Of a stretch of DNA of 64,000 nucleotides, positions 1 to 14,200 are shown one piece after another. The DNA lies in the NCBI RefSeq assembly GCF_950023065.1, contig NC_088678.1, positions 76,107,590-76,171,589 on the forward strand. The letters are read 5' to 3'. The DNA comes from Planococcus citri. Lineage: Eukaryota > Arthropoda > Insecta > Hemiptera > Pseudococcidae. How positions within the stretch are numbered: position 1 is the first letter of the stretch; every line of letters begins with the position of its first letter. The notes beneath the pieces are model-generated. The model saw nothing but the letters and a program-made list of their open reading frames with translations. It made no database searches and had not been told where the DNA came from. Position numbers and translations under genes: made by a program.

Positions 1-1593
1 AATCTCAACGACGTAAAAAAGTAGTTTTCGCGGGAAACTGGTAATATTTTAATATCTACGATACCTAGTTATTTTAAGAATAACTAGGTAACGTGGTAAG
101 TACAATATGCACTACTATACGTAGTGGAGGCATTCCAGCTCATCACAATAGATCTTGTGAAACATTTTTCAAAAAACGCATAACCCCCATTTTGGGCTTG
201 AATTTCTTCGAAAATGCTCGAAAACATTTTTGTCGAATTAGGTAAGTATATACGAGAGTACTTGAATTTCTAGCGAAATTTCAACCAATTTTAATACAAT
301 ATCAAATTATACCTTCTCAAAAATTTTAAAAATTTACACTCACTTTCGAGCTTAAATTCTTCAAAAATGCTCAAAAAAATTTGATATGTAGTATTAGCTT
401 CTTAGGTCATCCCCAATCCCTTTAAGGTGCATAATTTGTGTTATGGTACCCCATTAACCCCCAATTTTGACTCTGTTCCTATAAAATTGACATAGGGCGA
501 CCAAATTTAATGGAGGGGGGTGCTACTTGAATACTTTTTGCAAGTTTCAAACTTCCAACCTGAGTTGACTGCTCTCCAGATTCTAAATAGTAGATTTTTC
601 AAATTTTTGGGTAATTTTACGTGTTTTATTTCGACTTTTAGGGAAGCCTGCAGCTCCTCTAAATTGACCTGGAGGATTTAAATTTTCACAGTACAGTGGG
701 AGGATGTATCTGAAGTGTCATTTGCAAGTTACAACCTTCTAACCCCGTTTGACCCCTTTCCAGTGCCCAAAAAAGTGAATTTTTGAGTCATTTTCAACCT
801 TTGAGGAAAGAATGCAGCCCTTCCAAACTGACCCAGAGCCATGATATCGGGTACTTTACAGACAAAACGTTATTATAAATGGACCACATTTTTCAAATTA
901 CTTATAATTCTACATACCTACATCAGAAGAAAAGAAGACAAATACTGAACAATTTTTTATTCATCAATGAATATTCATATAGCACTACCTGTACACTGCA
1001 CCTGTTCGAAGGACAATGAGTATTTTCTGCTTGAGTATTATAGAAACACATGTTCGTTATCAGTTGACCTAGCCAAATTTTAAGTCGAGTCGATAAATTA
1101 TTCATCTCTTCGCGAGCTTTTTTGATACACACGTTTGCGTGCAATTAACTCATATCGTGATGCGTGTATCTTTACGCGCAAGATAACAATTTCTATATTT
1201 AATTCTCGAAATGTAACAATACATACCGTAAATGGTGTAAATACGACAATTTTTACGAGCCTACAAGTCGTATAATATGGTGTGTTTCACTTTTTTAACT
1301 TCAAAAGTTCGCTATTTTCACAAAAACACAGAATTCCTTTACTCTGAAAAATATTGACGCAAATAGTTCATTTCGTGTACCAAGCTTGAAATTTTCGTTG
1401 ATTTGCGCGAGTTTACACCTACCGATGAAGTTTTTGTGTCCGATTATTATGACAATCATGATCGATAAACAGCGACTGCTTGCAGAAAAATACCTACAAA
1501 AACCTGGGTACAGAAGTAAGATTAATACCTACTTACTAATACAACTGGAACTCTGCAATTGAAAACCGTTCATTATCGGAGACTAAGTGAAAA
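1..1593. other. Intergenic DNA with degenerate repeats; no gene seen
   Basis: About 160-420 carries a dispersed AT-rich repeat (AATTTCTAGCGAAATTTCAA, ATGCTCAAAAA) that recurs near 2812-2930 and 6040-6240. About 505-870 is a two-copy degenerate tandem repeat of roughly 183 bp, anchored by TTGCAAGTT at about 538 and 721. The rest, including the presumed promoter of receptor A, shows no recognisable element. Confidence 0.5.
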
Positions 1594-2753
1594 ATGGAAA
1601 TGACATTCACAAAAGAATCGACTTGTGAAGACTCAAGACTGCAATTTGGAGTCTATTACACAAACAATATTAGTGTTTATCTGAATGTACCGATATACAT
1701 CATTGGGGCGATTTTCAACATATTCAATTTATTAGTATTTACAAGGCAAACGATGAGATCACCAGTGAACCTGATATTCATTCACTTGACCTTGGCAGAT
1801 ATAGCATTGCTGGTAGGAGGTTTACCATATGCATGGCTGATACCCCATTACAGCGGCAGTTATGCTGATGCAGAACGAACTTACCTAAAAGCAGTAATAT
1901 TCATACGAACTTATGATTTCACAATCACCGCTCACTTCGTATCATCATTTTTTACGATACAGTTGGCTGTATGGAGGTACATTGCAATTGCATATCCGTT
2001 GAAGGAACGTCAATGGTGTAATATGAAAACTACTCGCAATGTAGTGATAGCTGGTTACATTATATGCGTATTGCTCAGCATACCGATGTATATAACACGT
2101 CATATCGATGTTAATAAAGCATCCGGTGATAATCAAACACTCACTTATACACCTACGTATAAGAAAGAATCCATCATTTATGAGATTTCACTCATAGTCA
2201 ACGGAGTGTTGTACCAATTAGTGCCTTCAGTAGTGCTATTAATATTTAGCTTGAAGTAAGCTATCAAAATTAATGAGAATGCTGTTAGTATTGATTGTAT
2301 AAATAATCATTTATAATTGTATTCATTTATTTTTTCAGATTGATTTTTGTCTTACTGGAATCACACAAGCATTCGGAACATCCGACCACAGAATCGTTCA
2401 ATATCCAAAATAACAAAATGAGCCGCAACACAAATCAACAAACGGATCGATCAATCAGCATATTATTGACAGTCGTAGGATTATTTTTAATCACCAAAAT
2501 TCCCTTGGGAATAGTTCAAGTGATAATCACAATTGACCGCAGGGCAAACTATTTTGATTGTTACAGGGGCTTGATAATAATTCTAAATACCTTGAACGCC
2601 TTTAATTTATTCCTCACATTTATAGTATATTACACGATGAGTAAAAAGTTCAGAATCACGTTCAAATCTCTGCTCAACAATTACCGTAATTTATCTCAAG
2701 ATAGTGCCACATCCACACGAGGCAGGTCCAGGTTCGCCGGCGATAGTTTCTAG
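1594..2753 (+). CDS. Receptor A: dmsr-1/FMRFamide-like neuropeptide GPCR, two exons (1594-2255, 2339-2753)
   Basis: Predicted 358-residue rhodopsin-family receptor of the plasma membrane. Exon 1 carries TM1 (PIYIIGAIFNIFNLLVF, after a short N-terminus) through TM5. Exon 2 carries TM6 and TM7. The end of TM3 reads LAVWRYIAIAYPLKERQWC, so the usual D/ERY is WRY, as I recall for myosuppressin-type receptors. TM6 has F-L-I-T-K-I-P in place of CWxP, where the paralogues have E-x-P. The donor GTAAGC is at 2256 and the acceptor TTTTTCAG ends at 2338. The 83-bp intron splits a Lys codon in phase 2, exactly as in the other six receptors. ATG 1594 is the first in-frame start and follows GTGAAAA. The peptide ligand is unknown; the family predicts an RFamide-type peptide and G-protein signalling. 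A and B look more like each other than like D-G. A sex-peptide-receptor-type relative is the main alternative. Confidence 0.85.
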
Positions 2754-3039
2754 GCTTTGGTTTCATTTTAAGAATTTTTTGTTTGGAAAAATTTTTAAAA
2801 AGTGATAATGACCGAAATATTTGAATTAGGTATCTGGGAAATTTCAACCCTTACTGATAGGTCACCCAACATATTTTCAGAAATCTCGAAAATTATAAAA
2901 AATGCTCAAAAAATGAGTGTAAGGTCTCCTCTGCACGGGAAATTTTTAAAATCATGGATACTTTTCAGTCAAGTTGATTTAATTCTTGATCAGACACGAT
3001 CATTACTTGAACCAGGGGTTCAGCTTGAGATTTTCTTCA

Positions 3040-3880
3040 GTCTGACGTCCACCTCCAGTCAGATGTGCCTGTAATCAGTAATCACGTGAGCCATCAAACC
3101 AAAATTTAAACTGATCAGGTCTGGGCTGGTGTGATCATCTGGACCAAGTTTTCGGCCAATTGACTTGTCTGACATCACGAGATCGTCTGTCTGCCGTCTG
3201 TCTTGACTCTCAACAAGGTCCCTAATCTACTGGTCTTTCCTTGTCCTTGTCTGACTCTTGAGGTCATTGACCCGTCAATGTTGCTGCCCAACGATGTTTG
3301 TCTGCATATATCTGACCTCTTGAGGTCACTGATACCTATTGATACCTATACCAGCCTGGCATCCCTGCATCAAGGTCGTACGTCTGTCTGTCTGTCTGAT
3401 TCTTAAGGTGATTGACCCGTCAATGTAAGGTTACTGAACTATACATCTCTGACATCCCAAGGTCATTTGTCCGACTGTGTGACCCATTGAGGTCACTCAC
3501 CTATACCTATTTGACGTCCCAAGATCGTCCATCTGTCTGCGTCTGTCCGTATATCTGACTGACTGACTGACTGACATGACTCACCTCGCAGGGTCACTGA
3601 CCTATACTTTCTGACATTCCTAGGTCATCCATCTGCATGTCTGACCGTCTGCAGTCACTGGCCTACACGTGTCTGGCATCCCAAGGTCGTCTGTATCCCT
3701 GTATGACCTCTGAAGGTTTTTGAAAACCTATACATATATGGCATTTCAAGGTCAACCGTCTGAATGTCTGACCTTTTGAAGTCACTGACCTACACCTGGC
3801 TGACATTCTAAGGTCATCCGTCTGCTCATCTGACTCATTAAGGTCACTCACCCATACTTTTTGACGTCCCAAGATTATAC

Positions 3881-3928
<48 letters not shown>

Positions 3929-4660
3929 GACTGACTGACTGAGGGACTGACTGACCTCTCGGGGTCACTGACCTACATTTGTCTGACATCCTGAAGTCAT
4001 CTATCTATATGTCTGATCACTTGAGGTCACTGAACCATGTGTGTCTGACATCTCAAGGTCGTCTATATGCCTGTCTGACATCCCAAGGTCATTTGCCTGC
4101 CTGTGTGACCCATTGAGGTCACTCACCTATACCTTTTTCAAGTCCCAAGATCGTCCGTCTGTCTGTCTGACTGACTGACTGACTGACCTTTCAGGGTTAC
4201 TGACCTATATTTATTTGACATCCCAACGTCATCCAGCTATATGGCTGCCCTCTTGAGGACACTGACCTATATATGTCTGACATACATATGCCCACATGAC
4301 ATCTGGAGGTCACTGACCTACACCTATCTGACATTCTAAGGTCAACTGTCTGCTTGTCTGACCTCTTGAAGTCACTGCCCTATACATTTCTGACATGCCA
4401 AGGTCATTCCTTTTTCTGTCTAACCCCTTGATGTCACTCACCTATGCATATTTGACGTCCCAAGGTCGTCAGTCTGTTTGTCCGACTGACCTCTCAAGGT
4501 CACTGACCTATACCTGTTCGGTATCTCAAGGTCATTTGTCTGCTGATCTGATCTCTTGTGGTCACTGACGCATACCTGTCTTGCATCCCAAGGTCGTATG
4601 TCCGCCTGTCCAGTTCATCAAGGTCATTGACCCCATCGCGGTGGTTTTTCAAGACCATTC
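3040..4660. repeat. Degenerate minisatellite array rich in AGGTCA-N-TGACC palindromes
   Basis: Tandem degenerate units of roughly 40-70 bp alternate GGTCACTGACCTA-like cores with TCTGACATCCCAAGGTCGTC-like linkers. Perfect GGTCA-N-TGACC palindromes occur at 3262, 3592, 3963, 4308, 4498 and 4622. Two of these, starting at 4307 and 4497, extend to AGGTCACTGACCT. Many one-mismatch copies lie between. Short open frames across it are repeat artefacts. Confidence 0.85.
3881..3941. repeat. (GTCT)n / (GACT)n microsatellite
   Basis: Uninterrupted GTCT tetranucleotides run from 3881 to about 3927 and pass into GACT units to about 3941. The tract lies inside the palindrome-rich minisatellite and probably grew from its CTGTCTG linker. 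Confidence 0.9.
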
Positions 4661-7600
4661 GTTTCCTCATTTTTTGGCTTCAACATTTTCTTAAAAGGGT
4701 ACCCAACAGCGTTTTATAAAAATTTAAAAAATCCGAGAACAGGGAAATTTTACTTACTTTACCTATTAGGAGTACTCTCTCGACCAATTTTGAAATATCT
4801 CATCACACTTTTCCAAATACATATCTTAAAAATTATCATTTTTAATTTTTTGGGCTCAAGATTCTTCTCTACTCTCCTCCCATCATGCACTTACATAGAT
4901 TTATAAATTCTCATCCAATTTTTTAATTTTAAACCTGTAATTTTGTCACGATTTTTGTGATTTTTGAAAAGTTCAAACGAGATAGGTAATGGTATAATGG
5001 GTTGAATAAGAGCCTAACAGAATAAAGTGGTGAAATCGACACTTTCTCAAATTTTGACAAAACTCACCCAAAATGTTACTTTGGATGTAAAACCATCCAA
5101 AAAATTTTTACAAGTCAACCCCCCCCCCCCTCAAAATAAGCCCATACTTGCTCAAAATTCAAAATCCCCTTTCTCTGGAGGAAATGGTTCGAACATTTTA
5201 AAATTTTCATAAAAAATAATTTTCAAAAAATGTTTGTGTTGGGAGGGAGTTTTTTTTTGGGGGGGAATTGAAAATTTCAAAATTTGTGAAACTCAAAAAT
5301 CGACGAAACATGCTCAAAAAATAAAAATCTTGCAAAAAAGGTGCCTATTTGTCATTTTTAGCTCTGTCTGAACTTTCAAGGTCAAATTTTTGAAAAAAAA
5401 AATGAAATTTCAAGCAACATGAAATTTGGCTTGATGCACAAACACCCCAAAACGGAAATTTCAAAAATGGGAAATTTTCACCAAGCCTCATAGGAAGGAT
5501 CCGATGGGAAGTGGTCAAAAGAGGGCCAGCCCTCCCCCACAATTTTCAATTTCCCCGTTTTTTACGAAATTTTCAAATTTACAGCCCCCTTCCCCCTAAA
5601 CAAACTCCCAACATGAAAATTTTTATGAAACAAATTTCACACACGCACCAGCCTAATAACTATTTTTTTGTGAAAGTTTCAAAATCTTTGGACCACCCTC
5701 TACGGGGAACGGGAATTTTGAATTTTCAGCACGTATGGACAGATTTCATGGGTTGGGGGGGAGGGGCGGTCGACTTGGAAAACTTTTTGGGATGGTTTTA
5801 CATTCATACTAACATTATGAGCAATTTTCGTCAAAATTGGAGAAAACGCCAATTTCATCATCTTATCCTGAAATTAAGCTCTTTTGTAAAAAATAAATCA
5901 AACATTTTGACGAATATATTTTTGAACATTTAAACCAATTTTTATACTTAGATCATTAACATTATTTGATACATTTTTCAGGCAACACGAAAATCCCGAC
6001 CACAATTTTGAACCTTAACTTTTTCAAAAATGTCCAACACGATTTTCGTCAAAATATTTGAATTTCTCGCGAAATTTTAACCCAAGTTGATACGTCGCAT
6101 GACACCATTTCAGAAATCTTACAAATAATGACTCAATATTCAGTGCTCAAAATTCTTCAAAAATTCCTCAAAAACATTTCCGTCAAAATTCGTGAAATTA
6201 CTCGCGATGTTTTAATTGATTTTGATATAGTTCAGGGTCACGCTTGAGTGCCTAATAATTCTACACAAAAGAGAGAAATTGGAGGGGAATGTAACTGTCT
6301 GCAGCGATTTACTCGTATAACTTTCGGTTCAATTTGAGTGGAATATTTGCTGCTTTCAAATATGTATTTAGGGACTTGTACCCATACGCTCCTCTCGAAA
6401 TAGGTCTTCAAAATACAAAATTCATTCCCACGTTCATTTCACTCATACCTATTATGTTGTAGTTTTGGTAAATTTCGAGCAATAAAATTACGAAAAAAAA
6501 TTCTACCAAGTACAATAATAAAAATCGGTGGGTGGTTAAACTACAATAGCTGGCCATTATTTAATGTGGTCGCATGAGTAGAAACAGTAGTGAAAACATT
6601 ATCATAATTTACGAATATGATACTGAATTATATTATGTATTACAATTCTGAAAAAAAAATCAACGACATAATACACGAATAAAAAAAAACCTAAATTCAA
6701 ATCAAACATATTTTTTTAATATTCGAATTATTACAAGAGAACTATAAACCCAACCTACACATTACTGCCTATATGAAGAAGTCGGATCAAAGCACCTTAG
6801 TATATGTTACACTGTTACAGTATGTTAATAAGGACCCCCCTTTCACTATACATACACAATTCGGCGAAACAAAAATTGCGCTAATTAAATCGAATAAATC
6901 CACTATAATGGCACATCTTTCTCAGGTTACCTACCGATAATTTTCCAATTTCTATTACCTTATTGCAAATCAACTCCAAGTTCAACCAGTTTATCCCACG
7001 AGCAGATCTATACAATTATACTGTCGATTGATTTATGAAACGTTTGGCAATTTTAGCTGGTACACTCTGTAGTTTGTTGATGTTGAAGTATGGTAAAAAA
7101 ATATATATTATTCTCACATGCTTCCTCGACGTGTGTTATTCGCAGGTCTACTTTAATTGAAGCAATTTAAGTCGTACTTCAAAACATAGTGGACATAGAC
7201 AAGGTACCTACCTCACCTATATCAATTTTTTATTCTAATTAAACGCTATGTAATTTGAGAACCTATCCTAATCCTGTCATTTAATAATGTAGAGGGGCGT
7301 ATTATACGGCGCGAATAATAACAATTTTTTTTTTTTACGTAATTGGTATTCGGGAAGTAAACTTATTCAGTGCCACGCGCGTCGTTTTTCTTGTGTTTTT
7401 CGTATTTTTAAAAGTTTACTTAGGTAATTAAAAAAGTGATTTTAGGACTGAAAAATATTTCTAATGATTTTTTTAAGAAAGTGCACGTGAGCTGAGGCAA
7501 CGAATTGAGATCTAAATCAGCTTCCTATAGACACCTACCTACCTGTAAGTACCTACCAATGAAGTATAATGCATTAATTATAAATTTAAAATTAAAAAAT

Positions 7601-8293
7601 TCGCGGAAAATGTGTATTTTATCGGCCAGGCACCTTTAATTAATCATCTATCGAAAGATAGACACTTCCATACGACTCTTATCGCCATTTTTTTTTTTAA
7701 ATTTGAGAATGACGAAATCCAAAACACATCGTAAAAAAATAACCTTACACGTGCAACTACAAAAATTGATACGTAAAAAGCATAATGGTAAAAATATAAC
7801 CCTCTTTGGGGAAAAAAAATACCGGAAATTCGCAGTCGCGAATGCATGAATCAGTGCAAAATGAAATTAGTCAATGTGAATAAAATTAGAACGATCGGAC
7901 GATAAAAGCGAAAACGCACTTATAAATTACACTTCATAGAAGGGGCAGGAGATAAAAAACATTAAAATTATCATTATCGAAATTTAATCAGAGCATTAAG
8001 AAAAAAAACTCCATCGTGAAAACAGTTGCGAGTTCGTAAATTGACCGAAACGTTCGAAAGCTCGTTTAATAAAATTTTACGCGGATTGTGTACTTGAAAA
8101 TATACCTATAAATTAGTTAAAATATTTCAGTTTGGATTTATTCCATTTTGACGAAGTATAACTTTTAAATCTTGTTTATTTAGTGCCGGTGAACTTTGAA
8201 AATCAGACAGAATTTTATCAAATGATCGAGTTCGCGAGTGCATCATTTTCAACGATATTTCCACCTCGAAAATGACAATTTGAAGCCTTCAAG
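4660..8293. other. Intergenic DNA between receptors A and B; no gene seen
   Basis: The stretch is AT-rich with homopolymer runs (C-run near 5110, G-runs near 5260 and 5755). It contains one more copy of the AATTTCTCGCGAAATTTTAA repeat at about 6040-6240. Open frames at 5027-5212 and 5511-5933 have skewed Phe/Lys/Asn composition and no motif. The 5' end and promoter of receptor B must lie in the last part but show no clear TATA or splice pattern that I can defend. Confidence 0.5.
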
Positions 8294-11200
8294 ATGTCAA
8301 ACGAAACCGAAGACACGTCTGCTCTCTGCCTTCAGGGATTCCTCAGCATCGGTACATTTTACTCGGAGAACATCAGCGGATACGCGGATATCCCGATATG
8401 CATTATTGGCGCAGTTTTCAACCTCTTTAACGTATTGGTTTACACGAGGAAAAACATGATCTCTCCAGCTAGTACGATTTTCACGCATTTATCTTTCATT
8501 GACTTGCTGGTTTTACTAGCTTATGTACCATTTTCGTGGCAACAGTATATTCGTAAAAAAGATGAAGCGTTGCCTTATAAAATGGTGCTTTTTTCGTTAC
8601 TCTGTAACGATCTTTCGGTACTGTTGCATGCTATATCGATATGGCTTACGATTATGTTGGCTGTGTGGAGGTATATAGCTGTGGTGCATCCTTTGAAGGA
8701 AGTTCAGTGGTGTAATATGAAAGCCACGAGGAATTTGGTGGCGACTGGGTACGTGCTGTGTACTGTACTCTGTATACCTTTGTTTTCTTCGCAAACTATC
8801 GAGGAGGAGATTGAAAATGGGCAGACGGTGTATTTGGTCGTGTTCAGAGATAATCCAGTGATGTATTCGTTGACTTTCGTTATTCACGGAGTGTTGCTGA
8901 AATTGATGCCGTCGTTGGTGCTGGCTTTTGTGAGTTATAGGTGAGTAAGCTATCGAAATTAAACACGATTATGTATTTTTCTCCTTCTTAATTTTGCTGA
9001 GTATCACAAAAAAAAAATTAACGCCCCAAAACACAGTAGATATTTCATTCACTTATTTTCAGCTCAGTAAAAAAATTTGAGAATTTCGACAAAATTGGAA
9101 CTAACCCAGCTCAAACTTTAATCAAAACACAATTTAAAAGTTTGATTGGAAGTAGTTGAAAAAAACAGGAATTTCTGACAATTTTGGCGAAATCTGAATT
9201 AAAAATCAAGTCAATATTTTTGTTTTCAAAAACAGCCAGAAAAATGAAAAAGTATTTTGAGATTTTTTTTTTCAGTAGTGGAGTTTTTTTTTTAAAATGT
9301 AGAAATTTTGTACCGATAAAATTTTAATACATCTGGGACCTTATCCGTTCGTCGAAGTATTTGAAGGAAATGTCCTGCGAAGAATTCCTGCTCTCTTTTT
9401 TCTTCCCAAGATTGCCAGAAAATCCTGGTTTTTTTTCTGGCCAAAATTTGCAAAAAATTCTCGCTATACCTAATGCAGAGCAAAAATTTTCATTTTTTTC
9501 AAAACTGCAAAAAAAAGTTCTGCTTTTTCCCGCCATTTTCAATCTAACTTCAAAATTTTCCTATTAAATTCATTTTTCGCTCAGAATTTTCACGTGAAAT
9601 TTCAACCCAGCTTCCGCATTTGACTTGAAATATTTGAAAATAAAATAATTGTCTCCTTTTGAAGGCATTTTTTTTTGTTAAATTCAAAACTCAAAAATGA
9701 CCTTCTAATTGCCAAAATTGCATCAAAAAGAGTCATACTTTAGTCCTTTTTTTAAAATCAAGCTTCGAAATATTTCATTTATATGGCTGGTTTTCTTTTT
9801 CAACCTTGGATTTTTTGGTAGGTAAAAAAAATAACTTTTTGCAGATCTCCCTGAAAAAATAAAATTTTTACTCCATCTAGTCCCCTCCCCTCCCTCACAT
9901 ATTTGAAATATTTTAAGATAATACTGTATTATTACAAGTTTCGCCATTATCCTATTATTTTTTTTTTTTGCCAAAGTTGTCACAAATTCCTACCTACTTT
10001 TGGCCAAAATTGCAAGAATAGGTACGTCAAGTTTTCATCCATAATTTGAAACAAAACCTAAAATCTTTTTATTTATTACCTTTCTTTTCAAAACTTTAAT
10101 TTTTTGTCATTTTTCCAAGATCTCTCTGTAAAAGGAAAACTTTAACTGGATCAAATTGTAATCCAGACTCTTCCTCATTACCCTCTTGATTGAAATAAGT
10201 ATTTAATTAAAATTCACGGTTGAATGTTTTCTAGAAAATAACACAATTTTGTCCATTTTTCAAAATCAAACTTCAAAATTTTTCAATTTTTCGCTTTTTT
10301 GACATTTTTGATATTGTTTTTGTAGTATCACTTGAAATGAAAAAATTTCAACTCGATCATATTGTAATCAGGCCCCTCCTCTTTCCCCTTTGATTAAAAT
10401 ATTTACAAAAAATATGTAAGTATATCTACTGTTGGAAATCCTATTCTATTACTTTCCTGTTTTTTTTTTTTGTTATAAAGTTGCCAGAAAGTTCTGCTTT
10501 TCTGAAAAATATGCTGGAAAAATCCCAGCTTTTTTCCATTTTCAAAACCACCTTTGAAAATTTTTCAATCATTTATTTTTTTTTCATGTTTTGAAATTTT
10601 TCTTCAGTTTATCAAAGTCCTTCCAAAACTGGAAAAATTCCAACTCAATCAAATTACAAGCAGCTCTCTCCCCCCACTCCCCCCCCCCATCGCTTGAAAT
10701 ATTCACAGAGAATTATCTTTTTCAGGCTTTTCTTATAAAGGTTACCTTTTAACCAAAATTTCCAGAAAGATTCCAGCTTTTTTCCATTTTTTAAAACCAA
10801 ACTTGAAATCTTTTCAATCATTTGCTTTTTTTTCAAGTTTTTAGATTTTTCTTCAATTTTTCAAAATCTTTCCAAAAATGGAAAAATTCCAGCTTTTTTC
10901 CATTTTTTGAAACCAAACTTAAAAATTTTTCAATCACGTTTTCAAATTTTTCTTCAGTTTTTCAAAGTCTTCCCAAAAGTGGAGAAATTCCAACTTAACC
11001 AAATTTGGAATCAGGTCTCTTCCTCACCTCCCCCCTTTGCTTGAAATATTCACACAGAACTGTTTTTTCCTGCTTTTTTACTCAAGTTTTTAGAAAAACA
11101 TACTTTTTTGCCAAAATTGCGAGGAAAATGGAAATGTCCTACTATTTATTCATTTTTTTAAAAATCAAACTTGAAAATTTTCATTTGTTAACTTTTTTTT

Positions 11201-14200
11201 CTAATTTTTTCTATTTTTTGAAAGTCATTCTGGGGTCATTCAATGTCAATTCGACCAACGTTTTTGGGTCATGTCTTTCGATTTCGCTCAAATTTTTTTT
11301 ACAATATCTACCCACGCAGTGAGTAAGAAACCCGCAATCAGTTTGGTCTCAGCCCCCTCAGGGGGTGGGTGGGGGGCTTCCATTATTATCACATTGTCTC
11401 GAGGTACTCAACTTCAGCAGCGCATTCCTCCAAAACTATGATACTTTGATCAAAACTGATTTCACAGTTCAAAAGGGTATTGAATTTTGAACTTTTTAAG
11501 CATTTTGAAATTTTCAAAAGTTGAAAGTTGAACTTTCAAATTGAATGTTCAAATTTCAAAATGGCGCTGTAAAGTGGGAGCTACCTTTTAAAATTCTGAA
11601 AAAATTTCCATAGATATACCTTTTGATTCTTTTTTGAAATATTTAAGCTTCGAGATGCGATCTCTTGATGGAGGGGGAGCACCCCCTCCCTCAATTTTGG
11701 GCAAAACTATCGAAAAAAATCTGGGGCATGTGATACATCGGATGGCATGTTTTTGGTAACGCTGAACACGAATATGACAATAGATTTTTGGTTGGACCCC
11801 ATCCACGGCCCCCAGCACCTCCCCAAATGGGGTAAAAGTTCAAAACAGAGTTTTTTTCGTGCGACGCATCAAATAGTACGTTTTTGGTGACGCTGAAGAC
11901 GAATATGACGTCAGAATTTCGATTAGACCCATCCATGGCCCCCAACACCTCCCCAAGGGGGGGACCTAAAAAAACAGTTGTTTCAATCGTGTGACACATG
12001 AAATATGTAGTATGTTTTCGATATCGCTGAACACGAATATAGCCTTGTTAGTATTTCAAATGGACCTCACCCATGGCTCCCAGAACCTCTCCCAATTGTT
12101 AAAAGTCAAAAAAAATTGTTAGAGGCCGTGAATGGGGTCCAACCAAAAATCTGACGTCAATTATGCTTTAGATGTTTTCTTTTTAACAGTAAAAGCATTA
12201 AATACATGAAAAAATATCCGTGTTCAGCGTCACCAAAAACATACTATTTTGATATGTCGCACGAAAAAAACTCTATTTTGAACTTTTACCCCATTTGGGG
12301 AGGTGATGGAGGCCGTAGATGGAGCCCAATCAAAAATCTAACGTCATATTCGTGTTTAGCGTTACCAAAAACATGCAATTCGATATATCGCATGCCCCTG
12401 ATTTTTTTTCGAAAGTTTTGCCCAAAATTGGGGGTGGGGGTGCTCCCTTACCATCAAGAGATCCTATCTTGAAACTTAAATATTTCAAAAAAGCATCAAA
12501 AGGTACATCTATGGAAATTTTTTCAGAATTTTAAATGGTAGCTCCCACTTACAGCGCCATTTTGAAATTTGAACATTCAATTTGAAAGTTCAACTTTTGA
12601 AAATTTCAAAATGCTTAAGAAGTTCAAAATTCAATACCCTTTCGATCTGTGAAATCAGTTTTGATGAAACTACCATAGTTTTGAAGGAATGCGCTGCTGA
12701 AGTTGAGTACCTCGAAACAATGTAAAAATAATGGAAGCCCCCACCCGCCCCCTGAGGGGGCTGGGACCAAACAGATTGCGGGTGTCTTACTTACTGGGTG
12801 GGTAGATATTGTAAAAAAAAATGAGCGAAATCGAAAGTCATGACTTCCAAAATCGCATTTTTTTTTGGTCGAATTGACATGGAATGACCCTCTGAAAATA
12901 GAAAACTTGAAACGTTATCAAAATTGTAAACTGACCACTCCCTCTCGTTTTACCCTCTTGATAAAAATATTTACAGAAAACGTAATGTTGGAAGTTGTGT
13001 TATTTGCCTGATTTTGTTGTATTGAACTTGTCAGAAAGTCATGCTTTTTTGCCAAAATTGTATGAAAAAGCAAGCCGACTTCAGTCTATTTTTCAAAATC
13101 AAACTTGGAAATTTCCCTGTCACTTGCTTTTTTAATGAGCTCAGATTCAATATAGAAGCTCATGATTTTATCGAATTGTTTCTTTTCAAAATTTAGTTTT
13201 ATATTTCCATCGCCATAAAGAACTGTAGAATCAAAAATTAATTTTGAAAAACCTCTGAATCCACAAGGCAAATATGTAAGCGTGGGTATGTACCTATTTA
13301 ATTCAGAATTTTAGAAATTTGGTGGAAATTTTAGTATCTACCATTGAAACGAGAAGCAAACGTCTTATTTTTCCCATCGAATTCCAAAACAAAATTTCTG
13401 CAATTTTCAAAATCTTTGCATTTTTGCTCATCATAAACTTGTTTATCTCATCCTTTGGATTTGTTTATTTCAATCCAAAAATATATTGGTACTAAAAATT
13501 TTATTCCTGGCCAATTTTTTTTTCTGTATCTCAAATATTGCTCATCTCGTTTCTTTTTCAATTTTGTCACAAAAATGCGGAAATTTTTTTCTGACGAACT
13601 GTCAAAAGTGTCCGAAAAAGGGAAATAGAATTAATGCTGTGCTTTAGAGCATGACATACCTACCTAAGTGTTAATTACCTACAATAAAACTACTTAAGAT
13701 GATTAATTACTCAGGCTGACTTCCAAGTCCCAAACTACCTAATATTGTACATGTATATAGGTACTTAAGTAAATTTCCAATTTTTGTTCCAGACTGATAG
13801 TCACGTTGTTGATATCGAAGAAACGCCACCACAAACTCACTTCATCTTCAGTTCTCCAAAAAACACCGGAAAATATCAAAAGGAAGCAAAAAGTGGACCG
13901 ATCCACGAAAATCCTGTTAGCAGTCCTGGGACTATTTTTAATAGCCGAAGCTCCTCTAGGAATACTCGGTTTATTGAACGCAATCTACAGACATAGCAAA
14001 TACTACGAATGTTACGATAATTTGGGACGAATATTAGATACGGTAGCTTTAATTAATACGTCAGTCACTTTCGTCGTGTATTACCTTATGAGTCAGCAAT
14101 TTAAAAAAACTTTCGAATCTTTGTTCGGTCGTTTCAACTCAATTTATTCTCGAAAAGATGTCATCGCGCGGAGGGTTAGTGGAAATACGACTAGTTCGGC

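Noticed and set aside
3663..3989. Complement open frame with a D-R-Q-T repeat
   Set aside because: Translation of the GTCT/GACT microsatellite and minisatellite.
5511..5933. 140-codon open frame between receptors A and B
   Set aside because: Low-complexity Phe/Asn/Lys composition, crosses G- and C-runs, no domain, no splice or promoter context.
8597..8887. Complement open frame opposite receptor B exon 1 (similar antisense frames oppose other receptors)
   Set aside because: Antisense shadow of the receptor codons; recurs because the sense sequence is conserved.
11588..12534. Open frames on both strands encoding similar peptides (V-F-S-V-T-K-N)
   Set aside because: The similarity is the inverted symmetry of the foldback arms, not two genes.
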